DNA of 64,000 nt from Mycolicibacterium diernhoferi (GCF_019456655.1 NZ_CP080332.1:3038001-3102000); one strand, 5' to 3'; shown: positions 12,522 to 23,865, counted from the stretch's first letter. Program-made: numbers and translations. Notes: generated by a model not told the origin, from the sequence alone.

Positions 12522-13994
12522 ATGACACACGGTCCGGTCGGCGGAGATGACGCCTCGTTCCTCGACGATGATTCCGGGTTCAGTTCCGGCCGGACGGCGG
12601 TGAGAATCGCCGCGGTGGCCGCGCTCGGCGGCCTGTTGTTCGGCTACGACAGCGCGGTCATCAACGGTGCGGTGTCCTCGATCCAGGAGGACTTCGGGAT
12701 CGGCAACTACGCCCTGGGGCTCGCGGTGGCGTCCGCGCTGCTGGGCGCCGCGGCCGGTGCCCTGTCCGCCGGCCGCATCGCCGACCGGATCGGGCGCATC
12801 GCGGTGATGAAGATCGCCGCCGTGCTTTTTCTCATCAGCGCATTCGGCACCGGACTGGCCCCCGAGACCATCACCCTGGTGGTGTTCCGCATCATCGGCG
12901 GCATCGGTGTCGGTGTCGCCTCGGTCATCGCGCCCGCCTATATCGCCGAGACCTCGCCACCCGGAATCCGCGGCCGCCTGGGCTCGCTGCAGCAACTCGC
13001 GATCGTGCTGGGCATCTTCATCTCGTTCGCGGTGAACTGGCTGCTGCAGTGGATCGCCGGCGGGCCCAACGAGGTGTTGTGGCTGGGCCTGGACGCCTGG
13101 CGATGGATGTTCCTGGTGATGGCGGTGCCCGCCGTGCTGTACGGCAGCCTCGCTTACACCATTCCGGAGTCGCCGCGTTATCTCGTTGCCAGCCATAAGA
13201 TTCCGGAAGCCCGCCGGGTATTGACCATGCTGCTGGGGCAGAAGAACCTGGAGATCACGATCACCCGCATCCGGGACACCCTGGAGCGCGATGACAAGCC
13301 GTCCTGGCGGGATCTGAAGAAGCCGACCGGCGGCGTCTACGGCATCGTGTGGGTCGGTCTGGGCTTGTCGATCTTCCAGCAGTTCGTCGGGATCAACGTC
13401 ATCTTCTACTACTCGAATGTGCTGTGGCAGGCCGTCGGTTTCAGCGCCGACCAGTCGGCGGTCTACACCGTGATCACCTCGGTGATCAACGTGCTCACCA
13501 CCCTGATCGCGATCGCGCTGATCGACAAGATCGGCCGCAAACCGCTGCTGCTGATCGGCTCGGCGGGTATGGCGGTCACCCTGGCCACCATGGCGGTCAT
13601 CTTCGCCAACGCCACGGTCAATCCCGACGGCACCCCGAGCCTGCCCGGCGCGTCCGGCGTGGTCGCGCTGGTCGCCGCGAACCTGTTCGTGGTCGCGTTC
13701 GGCATGTCCTGGGGTCCGGTGGTGTGGGTGCTGCTGGGGGAGATGTTCCCCAACCGCATCCGCGCGGCCGCCCTGGGTCTGGCCGCCGCAGGCCAGTGGA
13801 CGGCCAACTGGCTGATCACGGTCACCTTCCCGGAACTGCGCAATCACCTGGGCCTGGCCTACGGCTTCTACGCGCTGTGCGCCGTGCTGTCGTTCCTGTT
13901 CGTGACGAAGTGGGTGCGCGAGACCAAGGGTGTCTCGTTGGAGGACATGCACGCCGAGGTGCTCAACGAGGAGGAGCGTCCGGCGTCCCGGTGA
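12522..13994 (+). CDS. glcP: Sugar porter MFS transporter, GlcP-like glucose permease
   Basis: A 490-residue major facilitator of the sugar porter family with 12 predicted membrane segments. Diagnostic motifs: LFGYDSAVINGA in segment 1, the two DRIGR/DKIGRKPLL loop signatures, PESPRYL after segment 6, QQFVGINVIFYYSN in segment 7, and RETKGVSLEDM at the C terminus. M. smegmatis has a glucose permease GlcP at what I recall as the equivalent place; sugar specificity here is therefore inferred. A hydrophilic N-terminal extension of about 28 residues precedes the first segment. A small CCCGCG-TGAC-CGCGGG hairpin (14018-14033) lies between it and hisE but has no T-run. Confidence 0.8.
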   Translation: MTHGPVGGDDASFLDDDSGFSSGRTAVRIAAVAALGGLLFGYDSAVINGAVSSIQEDFGIGNYALGLAVASALLGAAAGALSAGRIADRIGRIAVMKIAAVLFLISAFGTGLAPETITLVVFRIIGGIGVGVASVIAPAYIAETSPPGIRGRLGSLQQLAIVLGIFISFAVNWLLQWIAGGPNEVLWLGLDAWRWMFLVMAVPAVLYGSLAYTIPESPRYLVASHKIPEARRVLTMLLGQKNLEITITRIRDTLERDDKPSWRDLKKPTGGVYGIVWVGLGLSIFQQFVGINVIFYYSNVLWQAVGFSADQSAVYTVITSVINVLTTLIAIALIDKIGRKPLLLIGSAGMAVTLATMAVIFANATVNPDGTPSLPGASGVVALVAANLFVVAFGMSWGPVVWVLLGEMFPNRIRAAALGLAAAGQWTANWLITVTFPELRNHLGLAYGFYALCAVLSFLFVTKWVRETKGVSLEDMHAEVLNEEERPASR

Positions 13995-14042
13995 CCGGCC
14001 GGGCGCCCGAGGTGAAACCCGCGTGACCGCGGGAACGGGCGC

Positions 14043-14324
14043 GTGAAAGAATTGCGGTCCGTGAAGACCTTCGACGGCCTGTTCGCCGAGCTCAGTGAGA
14101 AAGCACAGACCCGGCCCGCCGGTAGCGGTACGGTCGCGGCGCTCGACGCCGGGGTGCACGGGCTGGGCAAGAAGATCCTCGAGGAGGCCGGCGAGGTGTG
14201 GCTGGCCGCCGAGCACGAGAGCGATGACGCGCTCGCCGAAGAAATCAGCCAGTTGCTGTACTGGACTCAGGTACTGATGCTCAAGCGCGGCCTGAGCCTC
14301 GACGACGTGTACCGGAACCTGTGA
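14043..14324 (+). CDS. hisE: Phosphoribosyl-ATP pyrophosphatase HisE
   Basis: A 93-residue all-alpha MazG-type hydrolase that converts phosphoribosyl-ATP to phosphoribosyl-AMP, step two of histidine synthesis. The motifs [25 protein letters not shown] and [15 protein letters not shown] (EExxE...ExxD metal set) are essentially those of M. tuberculosis HisE, and the length is the same. The GTG start at 14043 gives [14 protein letters not shown]. Its TGA overlaps the ATG of hisG, which catalyses step one, so the two form a tight operon. Confidence 0.95.
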   Translation: MKELRSVKTFDGLFAELSEKAQTRPAGSGTVAALDAGVHGLGKKILEEAGEVWLAAEHESDDALAEEISQLLYWTQVLMLKRGLSLDDVYRNL

Positions 14325-15193
14325 TGTCGGACGCTTCGCGGGCCGGGGTGCTGCGGGTCGCGGTACCCAACAAGGGGGCGCTGAGCGAGTCGGCCGCCGA
14401 GATCCTGTCCGAGGCCGGTTACCGGCGACGGACCGACTCCAAGGATCTGACCGTCGTCGACCCGGCCAACAATGTCGAATTCTTCTTCCTGCGGCCCAAG
14501 GACATCGCGATCTACGTGGGGTCCGGGCAACTCGACCTCGGCATCACCGGACGCGATCTGGCCGCCGAGTCCGGCGCGCCGGTGCGGGAACGGTTGGCGC
14601 TGGGGTTCGGGTCCTCGACGTTCCGTTACGCCGCGCCGGCCGGGCAGAACTGGACCGTCGACCAGCTGGGCGGTAAGCGGATCGCCACCGCGTACCCGAA
14701 TCTGGTCCGTAAGAACCTGGCGGACAGGGGAATCGAAGCGACCGTCATCCGCCTGGACGGCGCCGTGGAGATTTCCATCCAGCTCGGGGTGGCCGACGTC
14801 ATCGCCGACATCGTCGGTTCCGGACGCACCCTGGGGCTGCACAATCTGGTGGCCTTCGGGGAGTCGCTGTGCGACTCCGAAGCGGTCCTGATCGAACGGA
14901 CGGATGCCGAGCCCGATCCCGCCCGTGACCAGCTGGCGGCCCGTGTCCAGGGCGTGGTGTTCGGCCAGCAGTACCTGATGCTCGACTACGACTGCCCGCG
15001 CAGCCTTCTGGAAGCCGCCAGTGCCGTCACACCGGGGCTCGAGTCGCCCACCATCGCCCCGCTGGCCGACCCGGACTGGGTTGCGGTGCGGGCGCTGGTA
15101 CCGCGACGCGACGTCAACTCCATCATGGATGAGCTCGCCGCGATCGGCGCCAAGGCGATCCTGGCCTCCGACATCCGGTTCTGCCGCTTCTGA
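14324..15193 (+). CDS. hisG: ATP phosphoribosyltransferase HisG (long form)
   Basis: A 289-residue enzyme joining ATP and PRPP to start histidine synthesis. The long form carries a C-terminal ACT-like regulatory domain (from about residue 210: [28 protein letters not shown]) for histidine feedback, so HisZ is not needed. The catalytic part shows [20 protein letters not shown], the E-S-rich GSTFRYAAP region and the PRPP-loop-like [23 protein letters not shown] 14324 overlaps the hisE stop (TGATG); a GTG at 14321 directly before it is also possible. Confidence 0.95.
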   Translation: MSDASRAGVLRVAVPNKGALSESAAEILSEAGYRRRTDSKDLTVVDPANNVEFFFLRPKDIAIYVGSGQLDLGITGRDLAAESGAPVRERLALGFGSSTFRYAAPAGQNWTVDQLGGKRIATAYPNLVRKNLADRGIEATVIRLDGAVEISIQLGVADVIADIVGSGRTLGLHNLVAFGESLCDSEAVLIERTDAEPDPARDQLAARVQGVVFGQQYLMLDYDCPRSLLEAASAVTPGLESPTIAPLADPDWVAVRALVPRRDVNSIMDELAAIGAKAILASDIRFCRF

Positions 15194-15281
15194 ACCGGCT
15201 CCCGAGCCCACCCGATTAGCAGGGCCTGCCGTCGTCCTGCGTGTTAGCGTCCGGGAATCATCGGTGTGCCCGGAGGTGGTC

Positions 15282-15782
15282 ATGACGATCGTTCTCGTTC
15301 TGGTGCTGGCCCTGCTGATCGGTGTCGTCGCCGGCCTGCGGGCACTGACGCCACCGGCCATGGTCGCCTGGGGCGGTGCACTGGGCTGGATCGATCTGGA
15401 CGGCACCTGGGCCCAGTGGGTGGCCCACCCACTCACCGTCACGGTGCTGACCATCCTGCTGGTGGTCGAGCTGGTCACCGACCAGCTCCCCAGCACCCCG
15501 GCTCGGACGGTGGCCGTGCAGTTCTCGGCCCGGCTGCTCACCGCCGGGTTCGCCGGCGCCGTCCTGGTCACCGGCGCGTTGGCCACGGTCAAGACCGGCA
15601 CCGTGGTCTCCGGGATCGGGGCGGGGGTCATCGGCGCGGTGCTGGGCACCATGGGCGGCTACCGGGCCCGTAAGGCGCTGGTGGAGCGCAACGGCGGCAA
15701 GGACCTTCCCATCGCGCTCATCGAAGACGCCGTGGCCGTTCTCGGCGGATTCGCCGTGGTCGCTCTCGCGACTCTGATCTGA
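15282..15782 (+). CDS. DUF4126 integral membrane protein (Rv2120c-like)
   Basis: A 166-residue hydrophobic protein with four or five membrane segments (IVLVLVLALLIGVVAGL, PLTVTVLTILLVVEL, LLTAGFAGAVLVTGAL, VVSGIGAGVIGAVLGTMG, VAVLGGFAVVALATLI). The conserved GLRALTPPAMVAWGGALGWIDL and VELVTDQLPSTPART identify DUF4126. It follows hisG, as Rv2120c does in M. tuberculosis. GGAGGT lies five bases before the ATG. Its stop overlaps the next start (TGATG). Function unknown. Confidence 0.8.
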   Translation: MTIVLVLVLALLIGVVAGLRALTPPAMVAWGGALGWIDLDGTWAQWVAHPLTVTVLTILLVVELVTDQLPSTPARTVAVQFSARLLTAGFAGAVLVTGALATVKTGTVVSGIGAGVIGAVLGTMGGYRARKALVERNGGKDLPIALIEDAVAVLGGFAVVALATLI

Positions 15783-17161
15783 TGCCCGCCGACGTCACCG
15801 AGTTCGACGCGATCATCGTCGGTGCCGGTCAGGCCGGACCACCGCTGGCCGGCCGGCTGACCGCGGCCGGTCAACGGGTCGCGGTGATCGAACGCAAACT
15901 CGTCGGCGGCACCTGCGTGAACTACGGGTGCATCCCCACCAAGACCCTGGTGGCCAGTGCGCATACCGCGCACATCGCCCGCCGCGGAGCCGACTTCGGC
16001 ATCGACACAGGTGAGATCACCGTCGACATGACGAAGGTCAAGGCCCGCAAGGACAAGATCGTCGAGGGCGACCGGCGCGGTGTGGAGAACTGGATCGAGG
16101 GGATGGACGGCGCGACCCTGCTGCGCGGGCACGCCCGATTCACCGATCCACACACCCTCGACATGGACGGCAGGGCGCTGCGCGCCGACCGGATCTTCCT
16201 CAACGTCGGGGGCCGTGCCGTGGTGCCGGACCTGCCGGGCCTCTCCGAGATCGACTACCTGACCAATGTGTCTGTGCTGGAACTGGATACGGTGCCCGAA
16301 CATCTCGTCATCATCGGCGGGAGTTACATCGCCCTGGAGTTCGCGCAGATGTACCGCCGGTTCGGTGCCCGGGTGTCGGTGATCGAGCGTGGTCCGCGAC
16401 TGACCTCCCGCGAGGACGAAGATGTCTCCGCGGGTATCCGCGACATCCTGGAGGCCGAGGGGATCGAGATCCACACCGGCGCCGATGACATCCGCTTCAC
16501 CAAGCTGGAGAACGGATTTCAAGTCAGCCCACGCGCCGGCGCCGCCCCGATCGTCGGGAGCCACGCGTTGATCGCCGTCGGCCGGACACCCAACACCGAC
16601 GATCTCGGTCTGCAGCACGCCGGCGTGCGTACCGATCACCGCGGCTACATCGAGGTCGACGACACCCTGCGTACCGATGTCGAACACATCTGGGCGATGG
16701 GGGACTGCAACGGCCGGGGTGCGTTCACGCACACGTCCTACAACGATTTCGAGATCGTGGCCGCGAACCTGCTCGACGATGATCCGCGCCGGGTCAGTGA
16801 CCGGGTGCCGACCTACGCGCTCTACATCGACCCGCCGCTGGGCCGAGCCGGGATGACCGCCGACGAGGTGCGTCGTTCGGGCCGGAAAGCGTTGGTGGGC
16901 AAGCGCCCGATGACGCGCGTCGGGCGCGCGGTGGAGAAGGGCGAGACCCAGGGCTTCATGAAGGTGGTGGTCGACGCCGACACCGAGGAGATCCTGGGCG
17001 CCGCGATTCTCGGCGTCGGCGGTGACGAGGTGGTGCACGCCATCCTGGACGTGATGACCGCCAAACTGCCCTACACGGCGATATCGCGGACCATGCACAT
17101 CCATCCCACCGTCAGCGAGCTGGTGCCCACCCTGCTGCAGGACCTCAAGCCGCTCGATTAA
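15782..17161 (+). CDS. Mercuric-reductase-like FAD-dependent pyridine nucleotide-disulfide oxidoreductase
   Basis: A 459-residue class I flavoprotein. FAD motif GAGQAGPPLAGRL starts at residue 14, the redox-active disulfide is Cys45/Cys50 in GGTCVNYGC, the NAD(P) motif is IIGGSYIALEFAQMYRRFG, the second FAD motif is HIWAMGDCNG, and the C-terminal dimerisation domain ends with the catalytic-base-like IHPTVSE. The mercury-binding N-terminal HMA domain and C-terminal cysteine pair of MerA are missing, so mercury reduction is unlikely. No mycothione-reductase-specific feature was recognised; substrate unknown. Its TAA overlaps the TAA of the convergent DinB gene (TTAA at 17158-17161). Confidence 0.85.
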   Translation: MPADVTEFDAIIVGAGQAGPPLAGRLTAAGQRVAVIERKLVGGTCVNYGCIPTKTLVASAHTAHIARRGADFGIDTGEITVDMTKVKARKDKIVEGDRRGVENWIEGMDGATLLRGHARFTDPHTLDMDGRALRADRIFLNVGGRAVVPDLPGLSEIDYLTNVSVLELDTVPEHLVIIGGSYIALEFAQMYRRFGARVSVIERGPRLTSREDEDVSAGIRDILEAEGIEIHTGADDIRFTKLENGFQVSPRAGAAPIVGSHALIAVGRTPNTDDLGLQHAGVRTDHRGYIEVDDTLRTDVEHIWAMGDCNGRGAFTHTSYNDFEIVAANLLDDDPRRVSDRVPTYALYIDPPLGRAGMTADEVRRSGRKALVGKRPMTRVGRAVEKGETQGFMKVVVDADTEEILGAAILGVGGDEVVHAILDVMTAKLPYTAISRTMHIHPTVSELVPTLLQDLKPLD

Positions 17162-17664
17162 CGCGCGGCCCGCATCATCCGCAGCGCCCCGATCTCCGAT
17201 CCGTTCTTGGTCAGCTCGATGTTGAGCCACAGCACCGTGTCGGCGACGGTCCGGCCCCCGCCGGGCCCCCACGGGAAAGCGCATGGTGCGCCGAGATCGT
17301 CGTGGCTCAGCGTGGCCAGGATCTGCCGCCACCGATCGCACAACGATCTGATCGCCCGCACCGAGTTCATCGGGCCGGGCCAACCGATCTCGCCGGGTGG
17401 CCGTGCGGGCCGGCCGGTCAGCTCGTCTGCGGCCGCCGACCACCAGTAGATGATGTGCCAGGTGAGCCACCCGACGGTCGGTACCGGGATCGGGTCCGGT
17501 TCGGTCTCGGCCCAGTCCGGGTACCAGGATCCGGCCGCATCGCGATGCATCGTCCACACCACCGCCGCGGGTTCCCAGAGGAAATCCTCCTCGGTCAGTG
17601 CGCTCAGGTGCAGATCGGTCAGCGCCCAGGCCAGATCGAACTGACCGCGCAGCGCCTCGATCAC
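17158..17664 (-). CDS. DinB-family protein
   Basis: A 168-residue four-helix-bundle protein starting VIEALRGQFDLAWALTDLHLSAL. The metal-binding histidine candidates are His in TVGWLTWHIIYWW and others early in the chain, and the pattern W..HRDAAGSWYPDW..E..PDPIPVPTVGWLTWH is that of the DinB_2/DUF664 thiol-dependent transferase-like superfamily. Some members use mycothiol or bacillithiol, which would fit a mycothiol producer, but nothing here proves it. The GTG at 17664 overlaps the stop of the thioesterase gene upstream (GTGA), so the two are translationally coupled. Confidence 0.75.
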   Translation of the reverse strand: MIEALRGQFDLAWALTDLHLSALTEEDFLWEPAAVVWTMHRDAAGSWYPDWAETEPDPIPVPTVGWLTWHIIYWWSAAADELTGRPARPPGEIGWPGPMNSVRAIRSLCDRWRQILATLSHDDLGAPCAFPWGPGGGRTVADTVLWLNIELTKNGSEIGALRMMRAAR

Positions 17665-18451
17665 GGCACCCGCTGCACCAGCAGGGTCTGCGCCGAGGTG
17701 CCGATGAATCCGTGCCGGTCGAAGATCTCGGCCGTCGTCACCCCGATGCCATCCGGGCCGATCGACCCGCGGGCCCGCAACGCGAAATCGTTGCCGCGCG
17801 GTGCCCGATGCAGGTGCACCGCGGTGTCGGTGTTCATGAACACGAACCGGTCGGGATCCAGCGCCGCGCCCACACCGTTGGCCGAGTCGACCACCATCGC
17901 CAGCCGCTGCAGGTCGGTGAGCGGCTCGGAATCCACCAGCGGCACAAGCGGACTCATCCAGGACACCGCGGGCTCGCCGGGCGCCGTCTGCTGCCGGCGC
18001 CAGCTCACCGTGTCCAGATAGCCGGGGGCGCCCATCCATCCGTGCGCGTCGGCCGAGGCCGCGCCCTCGACCAGGGGTGGGTACCGGTCGGTGGCCGCGT
18101 CCGCGGTGTCGCTGGCCGCCAGCAGCCAGGCACTCACCCGGGCCAGCACCCGGTCGGATCCCTCCACCGCGCGCATCTCCGCGACCGCCATCGTGATCCG
18201 CGCGCCGGGGCGCTCCACCCAGGCGCGGACCTTCACCGGGGCCACCGGGATGGCGCCCAGGATGTCCAGCAGGAGCCGACCCACCCGCAACTCCGGGCGG
18301 TCGGTGTAGAGCTCCTCGATCGTCTTGGTCAACAGCGCCAGCGGCGGCGACCCGTGCTGGATCGAGGAGTCCCAGTTGCTGGCGGTGCCGATGCTGGATT
18401 CGAAGAACTGGAAACCGTCGGACTCGGGAAGCCGTCGGTAGTGGGAGTCGC

Positions 18452-18455
<4 letters not shown>
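17661..18455 (-). CDS. Acyl-CoA thioesterase, double-hotdog (TesB-like) family
   Basis: A 264-residue protein of two hotdog repeats. The N half has SIGTASNWDSSIQHGSPPLALL, then GRLLLDILGAIPVAPVKVRAWVERPG; the C half has SANGVGAALDPDRFVFMNTDTAVHLHRAP and GIGVTTAEIFDRHGFIGTSAQTLLV, a characteristic actinobacterial thioesterase ending. It likely hydrolyses fatty acyl-CoA. The GTG start at 18455 overlaps the TGA of the RecB-like gene; the frame extends 40 codons upstream but that part is antisense-quality sequence and lies within the nuclease gene. Confidence 0.8.
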
Positions 18456-20246
<1,791 letters not shown>

Positions 20247-20251
20247 TCCGG

Positions 20252-20548
20252 CTACTCGTCGGTGCTGCGGTGCAGCCCGCGCCGGGTGCAGAGCAACTCC
20301 AGCTCCGGTCGGGCCGCCACCAGACGTTCGGCGGCGTCGAGCACGTCGACGACGTGCGCCCGATCGCCGGCCACCACCGAGATGCCGATGCCGGCGCGGC
20401 GGTGCAGATCCTGGTCCCCGGTTTCGGCCGCCGACACGGCGAACCGTCGGCGCAGTTCGGCGATCACCGGGCGGATCACCGAGCGCTTCGCCTTCAGGGA
20501 GTGCACATCGCCGAGCAGCAGGTCACATTCCAGCCAGCCGATCCACAT
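20252..20548 (-). CDS. DUF503 (YlxP-like) small protein
   Basis: A 98-residue ferredoxin-like-fold protein: MWIGWLECDLLLGDVHSLKAKRS at the start, then VIRPVIAELRRRFAVSAAETGDQDLHRRAGIGISVVAGD. This is the DUF503/YlxP family; in Firmicutes it is encoded with nusA-infB-rbfA, while in mycobacteria (Rv2117) it sits beside trmI and lppK as here. Role unproven, possibly ribosome-related. It follows lppK on the same strand with only four bases between. Confidence 0.85.
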   Translation of the reverse strand: MWIGWLECDLLLGDVHSLKAKRSVIRPVIAELRRRFAVSAAETGDQDLHRRAGIGISVVAGDRAHVVDVLDAAERLVAARPELELLCTRRGLHRSTDE

Positions 20549-20552
20549 GGTC

Positions 20553-21095
20553 CTACCGTGGGGGTTCCGGCGGCGGGGGCGGACCCAGTTCGAGCAGCTG
20601 ATCGGCGGTGTCCCGGGTCAGCTGCCAGGCCCCCTCGTACGGGGTGAACTGCATCGGGAAAGTGAACGGCGGCGCCTGGGGGCCCGGGTTGGCCGATTCG
20701 GCGGTGACTGTGGCCACCACATCGCCGTAATCGGTGGGTGACCAGGTCAGATCCGCGGCGCGGAAGGTCAGCGGCGCCAGCCCGCCGTCGACGGTCGCCT
20801 TGGCGAACCGGTCCAGCGCGGGCCCGTCCTCGGCGGTGGCGTGCTGAACCAGCGCCACCTTCTGCTCACCGGGAATCGATGGGTCGGCGAGCTGCTGCAG
20901 GACGGCGGTCAGCGCTTCGGGCGCCGGCAACGGCGCCTGCGGAGCCGTCTGGGGACCGGGCGTCGCCGTCGAGAACGGCGACGGTTCGGGCATCGGTGGC
21001 ACCGGCTCCTGCGCGCAGCCCGACAGTCCGAGCACCAGCACCGAGATGGTGGCGCTCAGGACCGCCCTGGCGGGCAGCGCAGCGAGGCGGCGCAT
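20553..21095 (-). CDS. lppK: Lipoprotein LppK, MTB12-like
   Basis: A 180-residue lipoprotein. The signal MRRLAALPARAVLSATISVLVLGLSGC ends in lipobox LSGC, followed by a Pro-rich linker. The folded part (ADPSIPGEQKVALVQHATAEDGPALDRFAKA ... FTFPMQFTPYEGAWQLTRDTADQLLELG) is the NTF2-like domain of the low-molecular-weight antigen MTB12 family. It takes the place of Rv2116 (lppK) next to the DUF503 gene. I chose ATG 21095 over a TTG at 21113 because it gives a compact signal peptide. Surface-exposed; function unknown. Confidence 0.8.
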   Translation of the reverse strand: MRRLAALPARAVLSATISVLVLGLSGCAQEPVPPMPEPSPFSTATPGPQTAPQAPLPAPEALTAVLQQLADPSIPGEQKVALVQHATAEDGPALDRFAKATVDGGLAPLTFRAADLTWSPTDYGDVVATVTAESANPGPQAPPFTFPMQFTPYEGAWQLTRDTADQLLELGPPPPPEPPR

Positions 21096-21105
21096 CGTCG
21101 TGGCG

Positions 21106-21600
21106 TCAGCCAACCGCCGAGAGCAGCGCCATCGCGGACTGCTTGGAGACCTGCCAGCCGGTGGGGCTGGGACCGGCGATGAAGGTGACGCCCTGGGTGG
21201 CGGTGCCGCCGGTGGCCGCGGTGGCGGTCACGTTCGCGGTGGCAACCGGGCCGTTCACGTCGATGTCGACGACGTTGAAGGTCAGCGGGAACTGTCCCTT
21301 GGCGGCCGCGTTGCTGTAGGCACGGTCGGCGGCGATGGTCTCGATGCGGCCCATACCGCCCTCGATGAAGGCCTTCTTGCCGGCGAATCCGCCCGGTCCG
21401 GCGAGCCCGGCGAGCGTCTGCACCAGCGGCGCCTGCAGTTCGGGCGCGGGCGCCTGGGGCATCGGGGTGTCCCATACGACCGGTGTGATGGCCGGGGCGG
21501 CGCCGGACGCAACCGACGTCACACCCGCGGTCGCAGCGGTAACGATGCCGGCTGCTGCCGCGCTGGTTACGAAGCCGATTGCGAGGGTTTTGAAGATCAC
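21106..21600 (-). CDS. Secreted MTB12/CFP-2-like protein
   Basis: A 164-residue protein with a Sec signal peptide (VIFKTLAIGFVTSAAAAGIV..., likely cleaved after the ASGA near residue 34) and no lipobox cysteine, then a Pro/Ala linker and an MTB12-type domain (FAGKKAFIEGGMGRIETIAADRAYSNAAAKG ... GVTFIAGPSPTGWQVSKQSAMALL). It is a secreted relative of the lipid-anchored LppK encoded directly downstream, ten bases away, so the pair looks like a tandem duplication with different anchoring. GTG start, AAAGG about seven bases before it. Divergent from mpa. Confidence 0.8.
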   Translation of the reverse strand: MIFKTLAIGFVTSAAAAGIVTAATAGVTSVASGAAPAITPVVWDTPMPQAPAPELQAPLVQTLAGLAGPGGFAGKKAFIEGGMGRIETIAADRAYSNAAAKGQFPLTFNVVDIDVNGPVATANVTATAATGGTATQGVTFIAGPSPTGWQVSKQSAMALLSAVG

Positions 21601-21745
21601 AGTGGGCCTTTCAATGGGGCAGACTCATCAAGGAGGTTAACAGCGTTGCGGGTGTGTCGAATTCCTAGAGCAGACACAATGGCTCAATCGCCGGTAGCGT
21701 TGAAGGTGTTACTGCACCAGCATTCGGTGCGGGAGGGAGCGCAAC

Positions 21746-23581
21746 ATGAGTGAGTCCGAGCGTTCTGAAAGTTTCGGAACACCCCACGAATCCGGTATGT
21801 CCGTCGAGGATGCCGCCGAGTTGGAGCGTTTGCGCCGGGAAGCCGCCGCACTGCGCGAACAACTGGAGGGCACCGTCGGACAGTCCAGTGGGTTGCGTAC
21901 CGCCCGCGACGTTCAGCAGCTCGAGGCGCGGATCGACTCCTTGGCGGCACGTAACGCCAAACTGATGGACACGCTCAAGGAGGCCCGTCAGCAATTGCTG
22001 GCGCTGCGCGAGGAGGTGGACCGGCTCGGTCAGCCGCCCAGCGGCTACGGGGTGCTGCTCGCGACCCACGAGGACGAGACCGTCGACGTCTTCACCTCCG
22101 GACGCAAGATGCGGCTCACACTGTCCCCGAACATCGAACCGGCCGGCCTCAAGCAGGGCCAGACGGTGCGCCTCAACGAGGCGCTGACCGTCGTCGAGGC
22201 AGGCACCTTCGAGGCGGTCGGTGAGATCAGCACCTTGCGCGAGATCCTGTCCGACGGGCATCGCGCGCTGGTGGTCGGGCACGCCGACGAGGAACGCATC
22301 GTGTGGCTGGCCGAACCGCTGATCGCCGAGGAGTTCCTGCCCGAGGGCACCGTGGTGGAGCCCTCGCTGGACGGTGAACAGCCCCGCAAGCTGCGCCCCG
22401 GCGACTCACTCCTGGTCGACACCAAGGCCGGGTACGCCTTCGAGCGCATCCCCAAGGCCGAGGTGGAGGATCTGGTGCTGGAGGAGGTGCCCGACGTCAG
22501 CTACGGTGACATCGGCGGCCTGACCCGGCAGATCGAGCAGATCCGCGACGCGGTGGAGCTGCCGTTCCTGCACAAGGATCTGTACCGGGAGTACGCGCTG
22601 CGCCCGCCCAAGGGTGTGCTGCTCTACGGTCCGCCCGGGTGCGGCAAGACGCTGATCGCCAAGGCGGTGGCCAACTCGCTGGCCAAGAAGATGGCCGAGC
22701 TGCGCGGCGAGGACTCCCGCGAGGCGAAGTCGTACTTCCTGAACATCAAGGGCCCCGAGCTGCTCAACAAGTTCGTCGGCGAGACCGAGCGTCATATCCG
22801 GCTGATCTTCCAGCGGGCGCGGGAGAAGGCGTCCGAGGGCACCCCGGTGATCGTGTTCTTCGACGAGATGGACTCGATCTTCCGTACCCGCGGCACGGGC
22901 GTGAGCTCGGACGTGGAGACCACCGTGGTGCCGCAGTTGCTCAGCGAGATCGACGGCGTCGAGGGCCTGGAGAACGTCATCGTCATCGGCGCCTCCAACC
23001 GCGAGGACATGATCGACCCGGCCATCCTGCGGCCCGGCCGTCTGGACGTGAAGATCAAGATCGAGCGGCCCGACGCCGAAGCCGCCCAGGACATCTTCAG
23101 CAAGTACCTCACCGAAGATCTGCCGATCAACGAGGACGATCTGCAGGAGTTCGTCGGTGACCGCTCGCTGACGATCAAGACGATGATCGAGAAGGTCGTG
23201 GACCGGATGTACGCCGAGATCGACGACAACCGGTTCCTGGAGGTCACCTACGCCAACGGTGACAAGGAAGTCATGTACTTCAAGGACTTCAACTCCGGCG
23301 CCATGATCCAGAACGTGGTGGACCGGGCGAAGAAGTACGCCATCAAGTCGGTGCTGGAGACCGGGCAGAGGGGTCTGCGTATCCAGCACCTGCTCGATTC
23401 GATCGTCGACGAGTTCGCCGAGAACGAGGACCTGCCGAACACCACGAATCCCGATGACTGGGCCCGGATCTCGGGCAAGAAGGGGGAGCGGATCGTCTAC
23501 ATCCGCACCCTGGTCACCGGGAAGACTTCGTCGGCCAGCCGGGCCATCGACACCGAGTCGAACCTGGGCCAGTACCTGTAG
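21746..23581 (+). CDS. mpa: Proteasome-associated AAA+ ATPase Mpa (ARC)
   Basis: A 611-residue hexameric unfoldase that captures Pup-tagged proteins and threads them into the 20S proteasome. Residues about 24-95 form the coiled coil that binds Pup ([16 protein letters not shown]...LREEVDRL). Two OB folds follow, then the AAA module: Walker A GPPGCGKT at 295-302, Walker B FFDEMDS with Asp373/Glu374, sensor/arginine-finger region [20 protein letters not shown]. The C terminus ends GQYL, the HbYX-like tail that docks on the PrcA ring. Length and ends match M. tuberculosis Mpa (609). A perfect terminator hairpin follows, so it is not co-transcribed with the downstream genes. Confidence 0.97.
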   Translation: MSESERSESFGTPHESGMSVEDAAELERLRREAAALREQLEGTVGQSSGLRTARDVQQLEARIDSLAARNAKLMDTLKEARQQLLALREEVDRLGQPPSGYGVLLATHEDETVDVFTSGRKMRLTLSPNIEPAGLKQGQTVRLNEALTVVEAGTFEAVGEISTLREILSDGHRALVVGHADEERIVWLAEPLIAEEFLPEGTVVEPSLDGEQPRKLRPGDSLLVDTKAGYAFERIPKAEVEDLVLEEVPDVSYGDIGGLTRQIEQIRDAVELPFLHKDLYREYALRPPKGVLLYGPPGCGKTLIAKAVANSLAKKMAELRGEDSREAKSYFLNIKGPELLNKFVGETERHIRLIFQRAREKASEGTPVIVFFDEMDSIFRTRGTGVSSDVETTVVPQLLSEIDGVEGLENVIVIGASNREDMIDPAILRPGRLDVKIKIERPDAEAAQDIFSKYLTEDLPINEDDLQEFVGDRSLTIKTMIEKVVDRMYAEIDDNRFLEVTYANGDKEVMYFKDFNSGAMIQNVVDRAKKYAIKSVLETGQRGLRIQHLLDSIVDEFAENEDLPNTTNPDDWARISGKKGERIVYIRTLVTGKTSSASRAIDTESNLGQYL

Positions 23582-23603
23582 TCACCTGTAGCCGAACGGT
23601 CGT

Positions 23604-23639
23604 GAAGGGCCGCAGAACCCACCGGTTCTGCGGCCCTTC
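23604..23639. terminator. Perfect 16-bp hairpin after mpa
   Basis: GAAGGGCCGCAGAACC (23604-23619) and GGTTCTGCGGCCCTTC (23624-23639) are exact complements around a four-base loop CACC. There is no long T-run, but a GC-rich stem of this length 22 bases after the mpa stop is a convincing terminator and would work in either direction. Confidence 0.85.
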
Positions 23640-23699
23640 GCGTCTGCCGGCACGGGATGGGTACCGTCAGGCCTTGGCGCACATGGTGGTTGGCCGACC

Positions 23700-23865
23700 T
23701 GGCAGGTCTGTTCACCTGACCACAGCACGGTCACTTCGTAGGGAATGGCGATGATCCCCAGCGCCAGGAAGAAGGCGAACAGCCCGGCGGTGAACAGCAC
23801 CACCTGAATCGTCTGGGCCACCACCATGACCGCGACCACGTTGATCCGCTCGGGCAGGGAACCCC
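23700..23865 (-). pseudogene. Remnant of a membrane protein related to the gene at 26141-27289
   Basis: On the minus strand this stretch reads PERINVVAVMVVAQTIQVVL then FFLALGIIAIPYEVTVLW. The intact protein at 26141-27289 has the corresponding IERVNVVFVLVASQVLQVLM and FFVLGLILLSPALLAEW. The remnant lacks the earlier membrane segments: upstream the frame runs antisense through the histidine kinase with no family-like sequence, and downstream it runs into the mpa terminator. I read it as the 3' relic of a duplicated or displaced copy. It could instead be a real short protein starting at ATG 23827 (81 codons), but its C-terminal half would be encoded by the terminator stem. Confidence 0.4.

Noticed and set aside
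14018..14033. CCCGCG-TGAC-CGCGGG hairpin as a terminator between glcP and hisE
   Set aside because: Only six base pairs and no T-run in a very G+C-rich context, so not distinguishable from chance.
12456..14216. A 586-codon minus-strand frame opposite the GlcP-like permease
   Set aside because: Composition is repetitive Gly/Gln/Arg/Asp/His, typical of the antisense of a membrane-protein gene.
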